In this document: positions 44,399 to 55,208 of the stretch, one piece after another | How the letters are laid out: each line of letters starts with the position of its first letter | Position numbering within the stretch: the stretch's first letter is position 1 | Assembly (NCBI RefSeq): GCF_008704395.1 | Contig: NZ_CP023695.1 | Coordinates: forward strand, 4,898,001 to 4,962,000 | Reading direction: 5' to 3' | Origin: Streptomyces alboniger | Lineage (GTDB): Bacteria; Actinomycetota; Actinomycetes; Streptomycetales; Streptomycetaceae | DNA length: 64,000 nucleotides | Made by a program: the position numbers and the translations under genes | The notes under the pieces: model-generated | Seen by the model: the letters and a program-made list of their open reading frames with translations, nothing else | Databases searched by the model: none | Told to the model about the DNA's origin: nothing

Positions 44399-47300
44399 TC
44401 ACCGCGGCCGCGGCACCTCCACCCCCATCACCTCCCGGGCGTGCCGGTTGGGCACCATGCCGAGGCGCCACGCCTGCCAGCCCGTCTCCAGCTCGGCGCC
44501 CCGCTCCAGGAGCAGCCCGTACGCCTGGAAGTAGTCGGCGAGCTTGCCGTCGCGGGTCGGGTGGTCGGCGCGGGCGAGCTGATTCAGCTCCTCCTGGGCG
44601 ACCGCCGTGCCGATCTCCCAGCCGCCCGGTGAGGCGTACGGCAGCAGGGTGCAGCGCAGGAAGCGGGCCCAGTCCTCGCCGCGGCGGTCGCCGTAAGAGG
44701 TGAACAGGGTGATCGCCTCGTCGCACAGGGCCAGCGCCTGCTGCGTGCGGGAGTTGCCCGCGTCCACGACCGCCAGCTCCAGGCATGTCCAGGCCTCGCC
44801 GTGCGCGACGCCGATCCGCTGGAAGTCGGCACGGGCGTCGACCAGGAGCTGGCGGGCGAACCCGGAGTTGCGCAGCGAGCCGGTCTGGGCGGCGCGCTGG
44901 TCGCGGGTGACGCGCGCCGAGTGGTGGCGGGCGCACGCGAGCCCGTACACGTCCCGCATCCGGGAGAACATCGTGCGCGCCCGCTCCAGGTCACGCACCG
45001 CCTGGTCGAGGCTGCCCATCTCCTCCAGGGCCTGGCCGAGGTAGTACAGCGACCAGGCCTCGCCCCGCACGTCCTCGTTGTCGCGGTGCCGGGACACCGC
45101 CTGGCGCAGGCCGTCGACCGCCGGTGAGGGGTCGCCGTCCACCAGGCGGGCCCGCGCCAGCTGCGTCATGGCCCAGGCCTCGCCGCGCGCGTCGCGCGTG
45201 CGGCCGTACAGGTCGAGGGCGTCGCGCAGCTCCGTCTCCGCGCGCGGTACGTCGCCCATGCGCAGCCGCAGCTGCCCGAGCTGGAAGTGTGTCCACGCCT
45301 CGCCGTGCACGGAGCCGCCCGCGCGGTGCAGGGTGAGCGCCCGCTCCAGCATGTCGAGGGCGTGCGCGAGATGGGCACGGTCGCGCTCCACCGCGGCGAG
45401 CGCGTGCAGCGTCCAGGCCCGGTCGCCCGCCAGCTCGTCGGAGGCCTGGAGGTCCAGCGCCTCCGTCAGCCGGGCCGCGGCCTCCGTGAGGTTGCCCTGG
45501 TGGTGCAGCGTGATGCCGAGGGAGCCGAGCGCGCGGGCCGCGGCGGCGTCCTGGTGGGCCTCGAAGTAGAGGTCGACGACGGAGTTCAACGTCGTACGCG
45601 ACTGATCCAGCTCGCCGAGCTGACGGGCCGCGATGCCCGTGCGCCACTGCACGCTGCGGCCGAGGAGACCCTGGTCGATGGCCTGGGTGAGTTCGTTGAT
45701 CTCGCCCAAACGGTAGAGGTCGCCGCGCAGCAGGCAGTAGTCGCACAGGGCGCCGAGGAGGTTCAGGACGGCCCGCTGGTCGACGCCCTCCGCGTGCCGC
45801 AGGGCCGCCGTGATGAACGTCGACTCGTCGTCCAGCCAGCGCAGCGCCGCGTCGAGGGAGGTGAAGCCGTGCTGCCCGGCGGTCCCCGACCGGAAGACGG
45901 TGTTCGACCGGGTGGACGTCTTGCCGTCGACCAGGCGGATCACCGTGTCGGCCAGCTCGCCGTAGCTGACGATGAGCCGCTCCTGCGCGGCGGTGCGCTC
46001 GGCGGGCTCCTCCTCGTCCAGGAGGCGGGCGAGGGCGAAGGTGCGTACGAGGTCGTGCAGGCGGTAGCGGCCGCCCCGGAGCCGGTCGACCAGGCCCGCG
46101 TCGGAGAGCGCGGTGAGCCGGCGGCCCGCCTCCTGCTCGTCCGTGGCGAGCAGCGCCGCCGCCGCGGCAGGGCCGAGCGAGGCGCGTCCGGCGAGCGCGA
46201 GGCGCCGCAGCAGGCGCCGGGCGGGCTCGGACTGGTCGGTGTAGCGCAGCCACAGGACGCGCTCGATGGGGCCGACCTTGTCGGCGGGCCCGTACGCCGC
46301 GAGGTCCGCCGCGAGCCGGCGCGGGGTGCGCGGGCCGAGCGAGGACCCGGCGGCGCGCAGCGCGAGCGGCAGACCGCCGCACAACTCGCGTACGGTATCG
46401 GCAGATTCGGCGTCGTAGGGCCCGGAGGGGTCCTCGGCGGACTCCCGCAGCAGCTCCTCCGCGCCCGCCTCGTCCAGCGCCTCGACCGGGAGCCGGTGCA
46501 CCCAGGCGGGCAGGTCGGCGGGGATCTCCAGCGGCTCCCGCGCGGTGACGAGGACGAGGCTGTCCGAGCGCTCCGGGATCAGGGTGCGTACCTGCTCGGC
46601 GTCGCCCGCGTCGTCCAGGACGATGACCACCGCCACACCCGTCAGATACTGGTGATACAGCTCGCTGAGCCGCTTGACCTGCTGTTCCTGCGAGGAACGC
46701 TCCCGGAAGAGCAGTTGCTCGCGCGGCGCGCCCAATCGATTCAGCAGGTGCAGCAGCGCGTCGCGCGTGGACAGCGGGGTCTCCCGCGGGGCGTCGCCGC
46801 GCAGGTCCACCACGCACGCGCCGCGGAACTGGTCCCGCAGATCGTGCGCGGCCCGCACCGCGAGCGATGACCTTCCCGAGCCGGGCGCGCCGTACAGCAT
46901 GACGACCGTGGGCCGGGTGTCCGTGCTGGCGCGCGCCGCGTGCACCCACCGGGCGATCTGTCCGAGCTCGGCCCTGCGCCCCGCGAAATGCCTATCGTTC
47001 TGAGGGAGTTGGGAGAAGGACTGCTCCAGCGCGGAGCGCCTGCGCGCCGCCGCGCTCTTGTCCGTGCCGCGCAGCTGCGGCGCGGCCTTCTTCGCCGTCC
47101 CCGTGCCCGTGGAGGCGGCGAGGACCCGCTGCTGGTCGAGGAAGGGCCTGATGCCCCGCACCTCCAGTGCCGTCAGCCACTGGAGCCGCAGCTGTTCGGG
47201 CCCGCCCGGCTGGCTGAGCGCCCCGGCGCGGCGGCTCGCCGCCGGCACGTGGGAGGCCGTCACCTTCAGGACCGTCGCCGCAGCTCCCGCCACCGCGACG

Positions 47301-47635
47301 ACCGCGCCGGTACCGAGGGCCGTACCGACGCTCGTGCCGAACGACAGGTCGGACACCCCGGCCGCGACGGCGGCAACCACCGCCACCAGAAGGGGAGTTC
47401 CGGCGCCCTCGCGCGCGTACCGCTGGCCGAAGGTGAGCCGCCCGGCATCCGCCTCGTCCAGCGCCCGGGTGTACGTGTCGTACTCCTCGGCGGCCGTCTG
47501 CGCCATCGCGTCCAGGGCGCCGCGCGCCCGGGAGAGCAGTACGGCGCCGTCGACGCGCCCGCCCGAGCGCCGCACCTCCTCCTCCACGGCCCGTGCCAAC
47601 AGCCGCTCGGCCTCGGCCCGATGGCTGTCCCGCAT
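44399..47635 (-). CDS. Membrane-anchored STAND ATPase (NB-ARC) with TPR repeats
   Basis: 1078 aa. N-terminal helical region with two hydrophobic segments (about residues 81-96 and 105-123), NB-ARC-type NTPase (about 215-480), winged helix, then TPR repeats (about 620-1060). Walker A is GAPGSGRSS (249-257) with Arg255 in place of Lys; Walker B VVIVLDDA (336-343) and GGLPLALR are intact. STAND proteins are signal-triggered switches; AfsR-like proteins share the NB-ARC/TPR layout, but no DNA-binding or effector domain is obvious here. GGAGGGGG precedes the ATG at 47635. Divergent from the YyaL-like gene. Confidence 0.85.
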   Translation of the reverse strand: MRDSHRAEAERLLARAVEEEVRRSGGRVDGAVLLSRARGALDAMAQTAAEEYDTYTRALDEADAGRLTFGQRYAREGAGTPLLVAVVAAVAAGVSDLSFGTSVGTALGTGAVVAVAGAAATVLKVTASHVPAASRRAGALSQPGGPEQLRLQWLTALEVRGIRPFLDQQRVLAASTGTGTAKKAAPQLRGTDKSAAARRRSALEQSFSQLPQNDRHFAGRRAELGQIARWVHAARASTDTRPTVVMLYGAPGSGRSSLAVRAAHDLRDQFRGACVVDLRGDAPRETPLSTRDALLHLLNRLGAPREQLLFRERSSQEQQVKRLSELYHQYLTGVAVVIVLDDAGDAEQVRTLIPERSDSLVLVTAREPLEIPADLPAWVHRLPVEALDEAGAEELLRESAEDPSGPYDAESADTVRELCGGLPLALRAAGSSLGPRTPRRLAADLAAYGPADKVGPIERVLWLRYTDQSEPARRLLRRLALAGRASLGPAAAAALLATDEQEAGRRLTALSDAGLVDRLRGGRYRLHDLVRTFALARLLDEEEPAERTAAQERLIVSYGELADTVIRLVDGKTSTRSNTVFRSGTAGQHGFTSLDAALRWLDDESTFITAALRHAEGVDQRAVLNLLGALCDYCLLRGDLYRLGEINELTQAIDQGLLGRSVQWRTGIAARQLGELDQSRTTLNSVVDLYFEAHQDAAAARALGSLGITLHHQGNLTEAAARLTEALDLQASDELAGDRAWTLHALAAVERDRAHLAHALDMLERALTLHRAGGSVHGEAWTHFQLGQLRLRMGDVPRAETELRDALDLYGRTRDARGEAWAMTQLARARLVDGDPSPAVDGLRQAVSRHRDNEDVRGEAWSLYYLGQALEEMGSLDQAVRDLERARTMFSRMRDVYGLACARHHSARVTRDQRAAQTGSLRNSGFARQLLVDARADFQRIGVAHGEAWTCLELAVVDAGNSRTQQALALCDEAITLFTSYGDRRGEDWARFLRCTLLPYASPGGWEIGTAVAQEELNQLARADHPTRDGKLADYFQAYGLLLERGAELETGWQAWRLGMVPNRHAREVMGVEVPRPR

Positions 47636-47771
47636 ATGGGTTCCCCCTCCGAGAGCAACGGTTGCCTGCGGTCGCAAGTGTGCTGCGTGCGGGGCGCCGA
47701 TGCGAGGGAGTCGGCGGATCAGGGCCCGGCGTACGTGAGCCGGGCGCCCGGTGTGCGCGAGGATGGGGGGT

Positions 47772-49793
<2,022 letters not shown>

Positions 49794-49821
49794 CGCTGGG
49801 TACGCGTCCGCGCAGACGAAA

Positions 49822-49849
49822 GTGGCCGCGGCTGAAGAGCCGCGGCCAC
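49822..49849. terminator. Bidirectional terminator
   Basis: 12-bp perfect stem GTGGCCGCGGCT / AGCCGCGGCCAC with GAAG loop, between the convergent YyaL-like and hemolysin III genes. Confidence 0.85.
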
Positions 49850-49888
49850 CGGGTGGAGTAAGGGGGAAGAGAAAGGAGGGGGGAGGGG

Positions 49889-50614
49889 TCAGCCGTGCTG
49901 GTAGGCCACCAGTGAGATGCCGATGTAGTGCACGGCGAAGGCCGCCAGCGTCAGCGAGTGGAAGACCTCGTGGAAGCCGAAGAAGCGGGGCGAGGGGTTC
50001 GGCCGCTTGATGCCGTAGATCACGCCGCCCGCGCTGTAGAGCAGCCCGCCGACGACGACCAGGACGAGCACGGCGATGCCGCCCGTGCGCATGAAGTCCG
50101 GCAGGAAGAAGACGGCCGCCCAGCCCATCGCGATGTAGCACGGCGTGTAGAGCCAGCGGGGGGCGCCGACCCAGAACACGCGGAAGGCGATTCCCGCGAC
50201 GGCCGCGCCCCAGATGCCCCAGAGCAGCCACCGCCCCTTCGCGTCGGGGAGCAGCAGCATCGTCAGCGGGGTGTAGGTGCCCGCGATGATCAGGAAGATG
50301 TTGGAGTGGTCGAGTCTGCGCAGGACACCGTCCGCTCGCGGGCTCCAGTTCCCCCGGTGGTAGAGCGCGCTCACCCCGAAGAGGAGGCAGGCGGTCAGGG
50401 CGAAGATGCCGCAGGCGATCCGGCCGCGGGTGGAGTCCGCGAGCGCGGTCAGCACCAGCCCGGCCACGACCACCGCGGGGAACATTCCCGCGTGCAGCCA
50501 GCCGCGCATCTTGGGCTTCACGGGCAGCGGCATGTCCTGCGGGGGTGGGACGAGGGAGGGGGCGTCCTCGGGTTCCGGGATCGCTTCGGAGACGGAGGCG
50601 GTCATGCTCGGCAT
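49889..50614 (-). CDS. Hemolysin III / PAQR-family seven-TM protein
   Basis: 241 aa with seven hydrophobic helices. Family residues are visible: SALYHRGNW, LDHSNIFLIIAGTYTP and a late FHEVFHSLTLAAFAVHY, the His set that binds zinc in PAQR proteins, which are thought to hydrolyse amides. The N-terminal 40 residues are a cytosolic Pro-rich head. In-frame ATG 50605 is an alternative start. Confidence 0.9.
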   Translation of the reverse strand: MPSMTASVSEAIPEPEDAPSLVPPPQDMPLPVKPKMRGWLHAGMFPAVVVAGLVLTALADSTRGRIACGIFALTACLLFGVSALYHRGNWSPRADGVLRRLDHSNIFLIIAGTYTPLTMLLLPDAKGRWLLWGIWGAAVAGIAFRVFWVGAPRWLYTPCYIAMGWAAVFFLPDFMRTGGIAVLVLVVVGGLLYSAGGVIYGIKRPNPSPRFFGFHEVFHSLTLAAFAVHYIGISLVAYQHG

Positions 50615-50685
50615 CGTACCTACGCCCCCGTAAGTCGGACATCAACCGCACGTGAACCGGTCATCAAATCGGATGGAACCGCCGT

Positions 50686-50738
50686 CCTCACACCCGAAGC
50701 CGTACAAGTGGCGATGCTCACGCCGCTCAGGTGTGAGG
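50686..50738. promoter_or_regulatory. Inverted repeat upstream of pckG
   Basis: CCTCACACC (50686-50694) and GGTGTGAGG (50730-50738), perfect 9-bp arms 35 bp apart, in the 270-bp region shared by the hemolysin III gene and pckG. The arms could be paired regulator half-sites. Nothing else in the gap was recognised. Confidence 0.4.
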
Positions 50739-50884
50739 CCCTCTGGACAGATGCGCGGCCGCGTCGGATGATCAAATGAGTGCGGTCGGCACCGGATGAG
50801 CGCCAGAGGATCTACACGTGAAGCGTCCGGGTCGCAGCCCCCACGGGGCATACATCCTCAAAAACCCCTCGATTAGGAGCAATC

Positions 50885-52729
50885 GTGGCGCGCGACATCG
50901 CGGCTCCCAGCACCCCGACCAACACCGTCCCGACCCGTCACAAGGAGCTGCTCTCCTGGGTCGACGAGATCGCCGAACTGACACAGCCGGACAGTGTGGT
51001 CTGGTGTGACGGCTCCGAGGCGGAGTACGAGCGCCTTTGCGAGGAGCTCGTCGCCAAGGGCACGTTCAAGAAGCTCGACCCGGTCAAGCGCCCGAACTCC
51101 TACTACGCGGCCTCCGACCCGACCGACGTCGCGCGCGTCGAGGACCGCACCTTCATCTGCTCCGAGAAGGAGGAGGACGCGGGCCCGACCAACCACTGGA
51201 AGGCCCCCGCCGAGATGCGGGAGATCTTCCGGGGCGCGGACGGAGAGGGCGGCGTCTTCCGCGGTTCGATGAAGGGCCGCACGATGTACGTCGTGCCCTT
51301 CTGCATGGGCCCGGTCGGCTCGCCGCTGTCCGCGATCGGCGTCGAGATCACCGACTCCGCGTACGTCGCCGTCTCCATGCGCACCATGACCCGGATGGGC
51401 CAGGCGGTCCTGGACGAGCTGGGTGAGGACGGCTTCTTCGTGAAGGCCGTCCACACGCTCGGCGCCCCGCTCGCCGAGGGCGAGGCCGACGTGCCGTGGC
51501 CCTGCAACTCCACGAAGTACATCTCGCACTTCCCCGAGGACCGCGAGATCTGGTCCTACGGCTCGGGCTACGGCGGCAACGCCCTGCTCGGCAAGAAGTG
51601 CTACGCCCTGCGCATCGCCTCCGTCATGGCGCGCGACGAGGGCTGGCTGGCCGAGCACATGCTCATCCTGAAGCTCACGCCCCCGCGGGGCGAGAGCAAG
51701 TACGTCGCCGCCGCCTTCCCGAGCGCCTGCGGCAAGACGAACCTCGCCATGCTGGAGCCGACGGTCCCGGGCTGGACCGTCGAGACCATCGGTGACGACA
51801 TCGCCTGGATGCGCTTCGGCGAGGACGGCCGCCTCTACGCGATCAACCCCGAGGCCGGCTTCTTCGGCGTCGCGCCCGGCACCGGCGAGCACACCAACGC
51901 CAACGCCATGAAGACGCTGTGGGGCAACTCCGTCTTCACGAACGTCGCGCTCACCGACGACGGCGACGTCTGGTGGGAGGGCATGACGGAGGAGACCCCG
52001 GCCCACCTCACGGACTGGAAGGGCAACGACTGGACGCCGGAGTCAGGCACCCCGGCCGCCCACCCGAACGCCCGCTTCACCACCCCCGCCTCGCAGTGCC
52101 CGATCATCGCGCCCGAGTGGGAGGACCCCAAGGGCGTGCCGATCTCCGCGATCCTCTTCGGCGGCCGCCGCGCGAGCGCCGTCCCGCTGGTGACCGAGTC
52201 CTTCGACTGGCAGCACGGCGTCTTCCTCGGCGCGAACGTGGCCTCCGAGAAGACCGCCGCCGCCGAGGGCAAGGTCGGCGAGCTGCGCCGCGACCCGTTC
52301 GCGATGCTGCCGTTCTGCGGCTACAACATGGGCGACTACATGGCCCACTGGGTCAAGGTCGGCGCAGGCAAGGACCCGTCCAAGCTCCCCAAGATCTACT
52401 ACGTCAACTGGTTCCGGAAGAACGCCGACGGCAAGTTCGTGTGGCCCGGCTTCGGTGAGAACTCCCGGGTCCTGAAGTGGATCGTGGAGCGCCTCGACGG
52501 CAAGGCCGAGGGCGTCGAGACCCCCATCGGCATCCTGCCGACGATGGACTCGCTCGACACCGACGGCCTCGAACTGGCCGATGCCGACCTCAAGTTCCTG
52601 CTCACGGTCGACAAGGAGGCCTGGCGCGAGGAGGCCTCCCTGGTCCCCGAGCACCTCAACACCTTCGGCGACCACACGCCCAAGGAGCTGTGGGACGAGT
52701 ACCGCGCGCTGGTGCAGCGCCTCGGCTGA
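50885..52729 (+). CDS. pckG: Phosphoenolpyruvate carboxykinase (GTP)
   Basis: Converts oxaloacetate and GTP to phosphoenolpyruvate, the first step of gluconeogenesis. 614 aa, typical of the GTP class. The P-loop [13 protein letters not shown] contains the hyper-reactive Cys282 and Lys284. [18 protein letters not shown] and NWFRKN are further family blocks. GTG start with AGGAG 5 nt upstream. Followed by a strong terminator. Confidence 0.96.
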   Translation: MARDIAAPSTPTNTVPTRHKELLSWVDEIAELTQPDSVVWCDGSEAEYERLCEELVAKGTFKKLDPVKRPNSYYAASDPTDVARVEDRTFICSEKEEDAGPTNHWKAPAEMREIFRGADGEGGVFRGSMKGRTMYVVPFCMGPVGSPLSAIGVEITDSAYVAVSMRTMTRMGQAVLDELGEDGFFVKAVHTLGAPLAEGEADVPWPCNSTKYISHFPEDREIWSYGSGYGGNALLGKKCYALRIASVMARDEGWLAEHMLILKLTPPRGESKYVAAAFPSACGKTNLAMLEPTVPGWTVETIGDDIAWMRFGEDGRLYAINPEAGFFGVAPGTGEHTNANAMKTLWGNSVFTNVALTDDGDVWWEGMTEETPAHLTDWKGNDWTPESGTPAAHPNARFTTPASQCPIIAPEWEDPKGVPISAILFGGRRASAVPLVTESFDWQHGVFLGANVASEKTAAAEGKVGELRRDPFAMLPFCGYNMGDYMAHWVKVGAGKDPSKLPKIYYVNWFRKNADGKFVWPGFGENSRVLKWIVERLDGKAEGVETPIGILPTMDSLDTDGLELADADLKFLLTVDKEAWREEASLVPEHLNTFGDHTPKELWDEYRALVQRLG

Positions 52730-52750
52730 CCGACCCGCGCGTTCGTGGAA

Positions 52751-52778
52751 GGGCCCCGCACAACGGCGTGCGGGGCCC
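52751..52778 (+). terminator. Terminator after pckG
   Basis: GGGCCCCGCAC / GTGCGGGGCCC, 11-bp stem with a 6-nt loop, 22 bp past the stop. Confidence 0.85.
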
Positions 52779-52791
52779 CTCCCGTACGTAC

Positions 52792-52814
52792 GCACGTCAT
52801 ATACATGCACGTCA
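52792..52814. repeat. Direct repeat in the promoter region of the 52897 gene
   Basis: GCACGTCA at 52792-52799 and 52807-52814 (period 15). Spacing of about 1.5 helical turns is compatible with a regulator bound as a tandem pair. Confidence 0.4.
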
Positions 52815-52896
52815 CACGGTCCTCACATGTTTCAATGACCCCACACATGGCCCGCTGTTCGAAGCGTGCCGTCAAGAGAGCCTGTGGGGGGCCAAG

Positions 52897-54636
52897 TTGA
52901 AGCACTCTCAGCGGTTACGGCGCATGACGGGCATCGCCCTCGCGGTGGCGCTCGGCTCGGCGGGCCTGGTGGCCGCCGGGACGCCCGCCGCGTACGCCGT
53001 CACACCGTCGGACGAGGCGGCGAAGCTGCCGATCTCCTCGTTCGGCGCCATGGTGGTCGACTCCGCGCACGAGCGCGTGTACGTCACCGACGGCCGTAAA
53101 TCCAGCGGGCCGGGCGCGGTCCTGGTGTACAACTTCCAGGGCCAGAAGGTGGGTTCGCTCGCCACCGACCACCCGGCGTCCGGCATGGCGCTCAGCGCGG
53201 ACGGCGCGACGCTGCACGTGTCGCAGGCCGGCGGCATCCTGAAGTTCGACACGGCGACGCAGGCCAGGGGCGACATCGCGTACACGCCGTACAACACCAC
53301 CTGCGGCCGGGACGTGGCCGTGGCGGGCGGCAAGACGTGGTTCACGGAGACGCCGTACATGGAGGGGTACTGCGACCGCCCCGACAACAGCGCGCTGCTG
53401 TACGGGGTCAACGGCACCTCCTCCGTCTCCACCGGCTGGAACACCCAGGGACGCCTGAAGCTGGAGGCGGGCCCGGAGGCGCCGGACCGGCTCGTGATGG
53501 GGCAGGCGGGCGCGGGCACCGACGCCAATCCGTTCCTCACCACCTTCGACGCGAGCGGCGAGAACCTCGTACGGGGTCCCTCGCGGCGGTTCGCGGACGC
53601 CGACGGCAAGGGTGCGCTCGACCTGAAGGACATCGCCCAGAGCGCCGACGGCAAGCGCATCGCCGTCGCCGACGCGGCATACGGCACGCGGCTGCTCGCG
53701 GCCGACGACCTGGCGGACGCCCCGGCCGGCTATCAGCCGCTTCCGGAGGGCGCGAAGGCGTCGGCGGTGGCGTTCAGCGGCGACGGCAAGTACGTGGCGC
53801 GCGGCGCGGCCGCCTCGGGCAGCACGGCCGATCTGCTGATCCAGCCCGCCGACCCGGCGGACGGCACCACGGCCATGGAGTTCGCCTTCGAAGGGGCGCT
53901 CGACGGCTCGCGGGTCGTGCCGCAGGGCCTCGGCTGGGCCAAGGACGGCTCGCGGCTCTTCGCGGTGACCTCGGACATCCACGGCGGCCACTGGCTGCAC
54001 GTCATCCAGCCGCCCGCAGCGCAGCACGACTCGCGCTTCACGGGCGGGCTCACCACCACGCCCACGAAGGCCGTCGTCGGTGAGCCGCTGGGCATCCGCG
54101 GCAGGCTGGAGCTGGACGGGCCCGCACCCGCGGAGCCCCTGAAGGTGACCGCGGTCCGCAAGGACGCCGACGGCACCCAGGAGGTGGCGGCCGCCAAGGT
54201 CGCGGCCGACGGCAGCTTCACCGTGCTCGACGTGCCGGACAGGACGGGTGAGGCGACGTACACCCTGCGCTTCCTCGGCGATGTCACCCACCGCCCGGCC
54301 GAGGACGTCACGGTCACCGTCGACGTGGCGAAGGCGCCGACGGCGATCGAGCTGAAGGCACCCGCCGAGGCGACCCGCGCGGGTGGCGTGGAGATCACCG
54401 GCAAGCTGACCGGCCAGGGCCGCGCGCTGCCGTCCGGGATCGGCCTGAAGGTGACGCGCACGGACCGGTTCGGCACGACGGGCGAGCTGACGTCCGCGTC
54501 GGTCGCGGCCGACGGCACGTTCCGTATCAAGGACCTGCCGAACAAGCGGGGCAGGACTGTCTACGCGGTGAGCTACGAGGGCGACGCCCTGCACGCGGGC
54601 TCGTCGGCCGAGGCCACGGTGAGGATCACCGGCTAG
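52897..54636 (+). CDS. Secreted beta-propeller-like protein with Ig-like repeats
   Basis: 579 aa. Sec signal peptide (about residues 1-30, MTGIALAVALGSAGLVAAG, cleavage near AYA). Residues of about 35-370 show repeated strand patterns with HERVYVTDG, SGMALSADGATLHVS, DIAQSADGKRIAVAD and SAVAFSGDGKYVARG, like WD/YVTN propeller blades. Two Ig-like domains follow (TTTPTKAVVGEPLGIRGRLE and AVAKAPTAIELKAP regions). TTG start with GGGGGG 5 nt upstream. A surface or adhesion role is a guess. Confidence 0.8.
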   Translation: MKHSQRLRRMTGIALAVALGSAGLVAAGTPAAYAVTPSDEAAKLPISSFGAMVVDSAHERVYVTDGRKSSGPGAVLVYNFQGQKVGSLATDHPASGMALSADGATLHVSQAGGILKFDTATQARGDIAYTPYNTTCGRDVAVAGGKTWFTETPYMEGYCDRPDNSALLYGVNGTSSVSTGWNTQGRLKLEAGPEAPDRLVMGQAGAGTDANPFLTTFDASGENLVRGPSRRFADADGKGALDLKDIAQSADGKRIAVADAAYGTRLLAADDLADAPAGYQPLPEGAKASAVAFSGDGKYVARGAAASGSTADLLIQPADPADGTTAMEFAFEGALDGSRVVPQGLGWAKDGSRLFAVTSDIHGGHWLHVIQPPAAQHDSRFTGGLTTTPTKAVVGEPLGIRGRLELDGPAPAEPLKVTAVRKDADGTQEVAAAKVAADGSFTVLDVPDRTGEATYTLRFLGDVTHRPAEDVTVTVDVAKAPTAIELKAPAEATRAGGVEITGKLTGQGRALPSGIGLKVTRTDRFGTTGELTSASVAADGTFRIKDLPNKRGRTVYAVSYEGDALHAGSSAEATVRITG

Positions 54637-54674
54637 GCAGAGGTCCGGCTGGGGCCGGTCCGTTTGGGTGGCAC

Positions 54675-54705
54675 CCGGTCCGCGGCCTCCCCGGCCGCGG
54701 ACCGG
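54675..54705. terminator. Bidirectional terminator
   Basis: 13-bp stem CCGGTCCGCGGCC / GGCCGCGGACCGG with a TCCCC loop, 6 bp before the end of the convergent 54712 gene. Confidence 0.85.
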
Positions 54706-54711
54706 GGCCGG

Positions 54712-55122
54712 TCAGGAGGCGCCGACCAGGCGCGTGGCGTCCGCGTGGGCGTCCATGCGCTCGGCGGCCAGGATCGCCGCCGCGGTGTCGGCGCGGGAGG
54801 CCGCCACGACCAGGGCGCGGCCCGCGAGGGCGTGGGCGCGCTGGTGCAGGGCGGCCAGGTGCGGTTCGTGGATGGCGGCGGCCACGGAGGATCGCGCCGG
54901 CTCCTCGCCGCGGCGCAGCCGCGCCACCTGGGCAGCCAGCCGCTCGGCGGCGGCGTCCAGGTCCGTGCCCGGGGCGAGGGTGCGCAGCTCGTCGGTTACG
55001 GCGAGGAGCGCCGCGAGGTGCCCGGCGAGCTGGATGTCCAGCTCTTCCTCGCGGGAGCGGTGCGGGAAGCTCGCGTCGTCGGCCATGGTGTGGACCGACT
55101 TGGTGCGGATCGGCTCGTACAT
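54712..55122 (-). CDS. Conserved helical hypothetical protein
   Basis: 136 aa, almost entirely Ala/Leu/Arg/Glu helices, with His residues spaced in HRSREEELDIQLAGHLAALLAV, HEPHLAALHQRAHALAGRA and ERMDAHADATRL. No family recognised. GGAGG lies 7 nt before the ATG. Its promoter carries the palindrome at 55159-55173. Confidence 0.7.
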   Translation of the reverse strand: MYEPIRTKSVHTMADDASFPHRSREEELDIQLAGHLAALLAVTDELRTLAPGTDLDAAAERLAAQVARLRRGEEPARSSVAAAIHEPHLAALHQRAHALAGRALVVAASRADTAAAILAAERMDAHADATRLVGAS

Positions 55123-55158
55123 GGGGTGGCCTCCAAGCGGTATGGGGACCATCCTAGC

Positions 55159-55173
55159 TTAGATTCCGTCTAA
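55159..55173 (-). promoter_or_regulatory. 15-bp palindrome in the promoter of the 54712 gene
   Basis: TTAGA-TTCCG-TCTAA, AT-rich in a GC-rich background. On the minus strand it lies just upstream of TAGGAT (55153-55158), a likely -10, so a bound protein would block the spacer region. The form suggests a Fur/PerR-type or similar repressor; the binder is not known. Confidence 0.5.
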
Positions 55174-55208
55174 AGTTGAGCGCGGTCCGGGAGGGCCCGG
55201 CATGCGCG

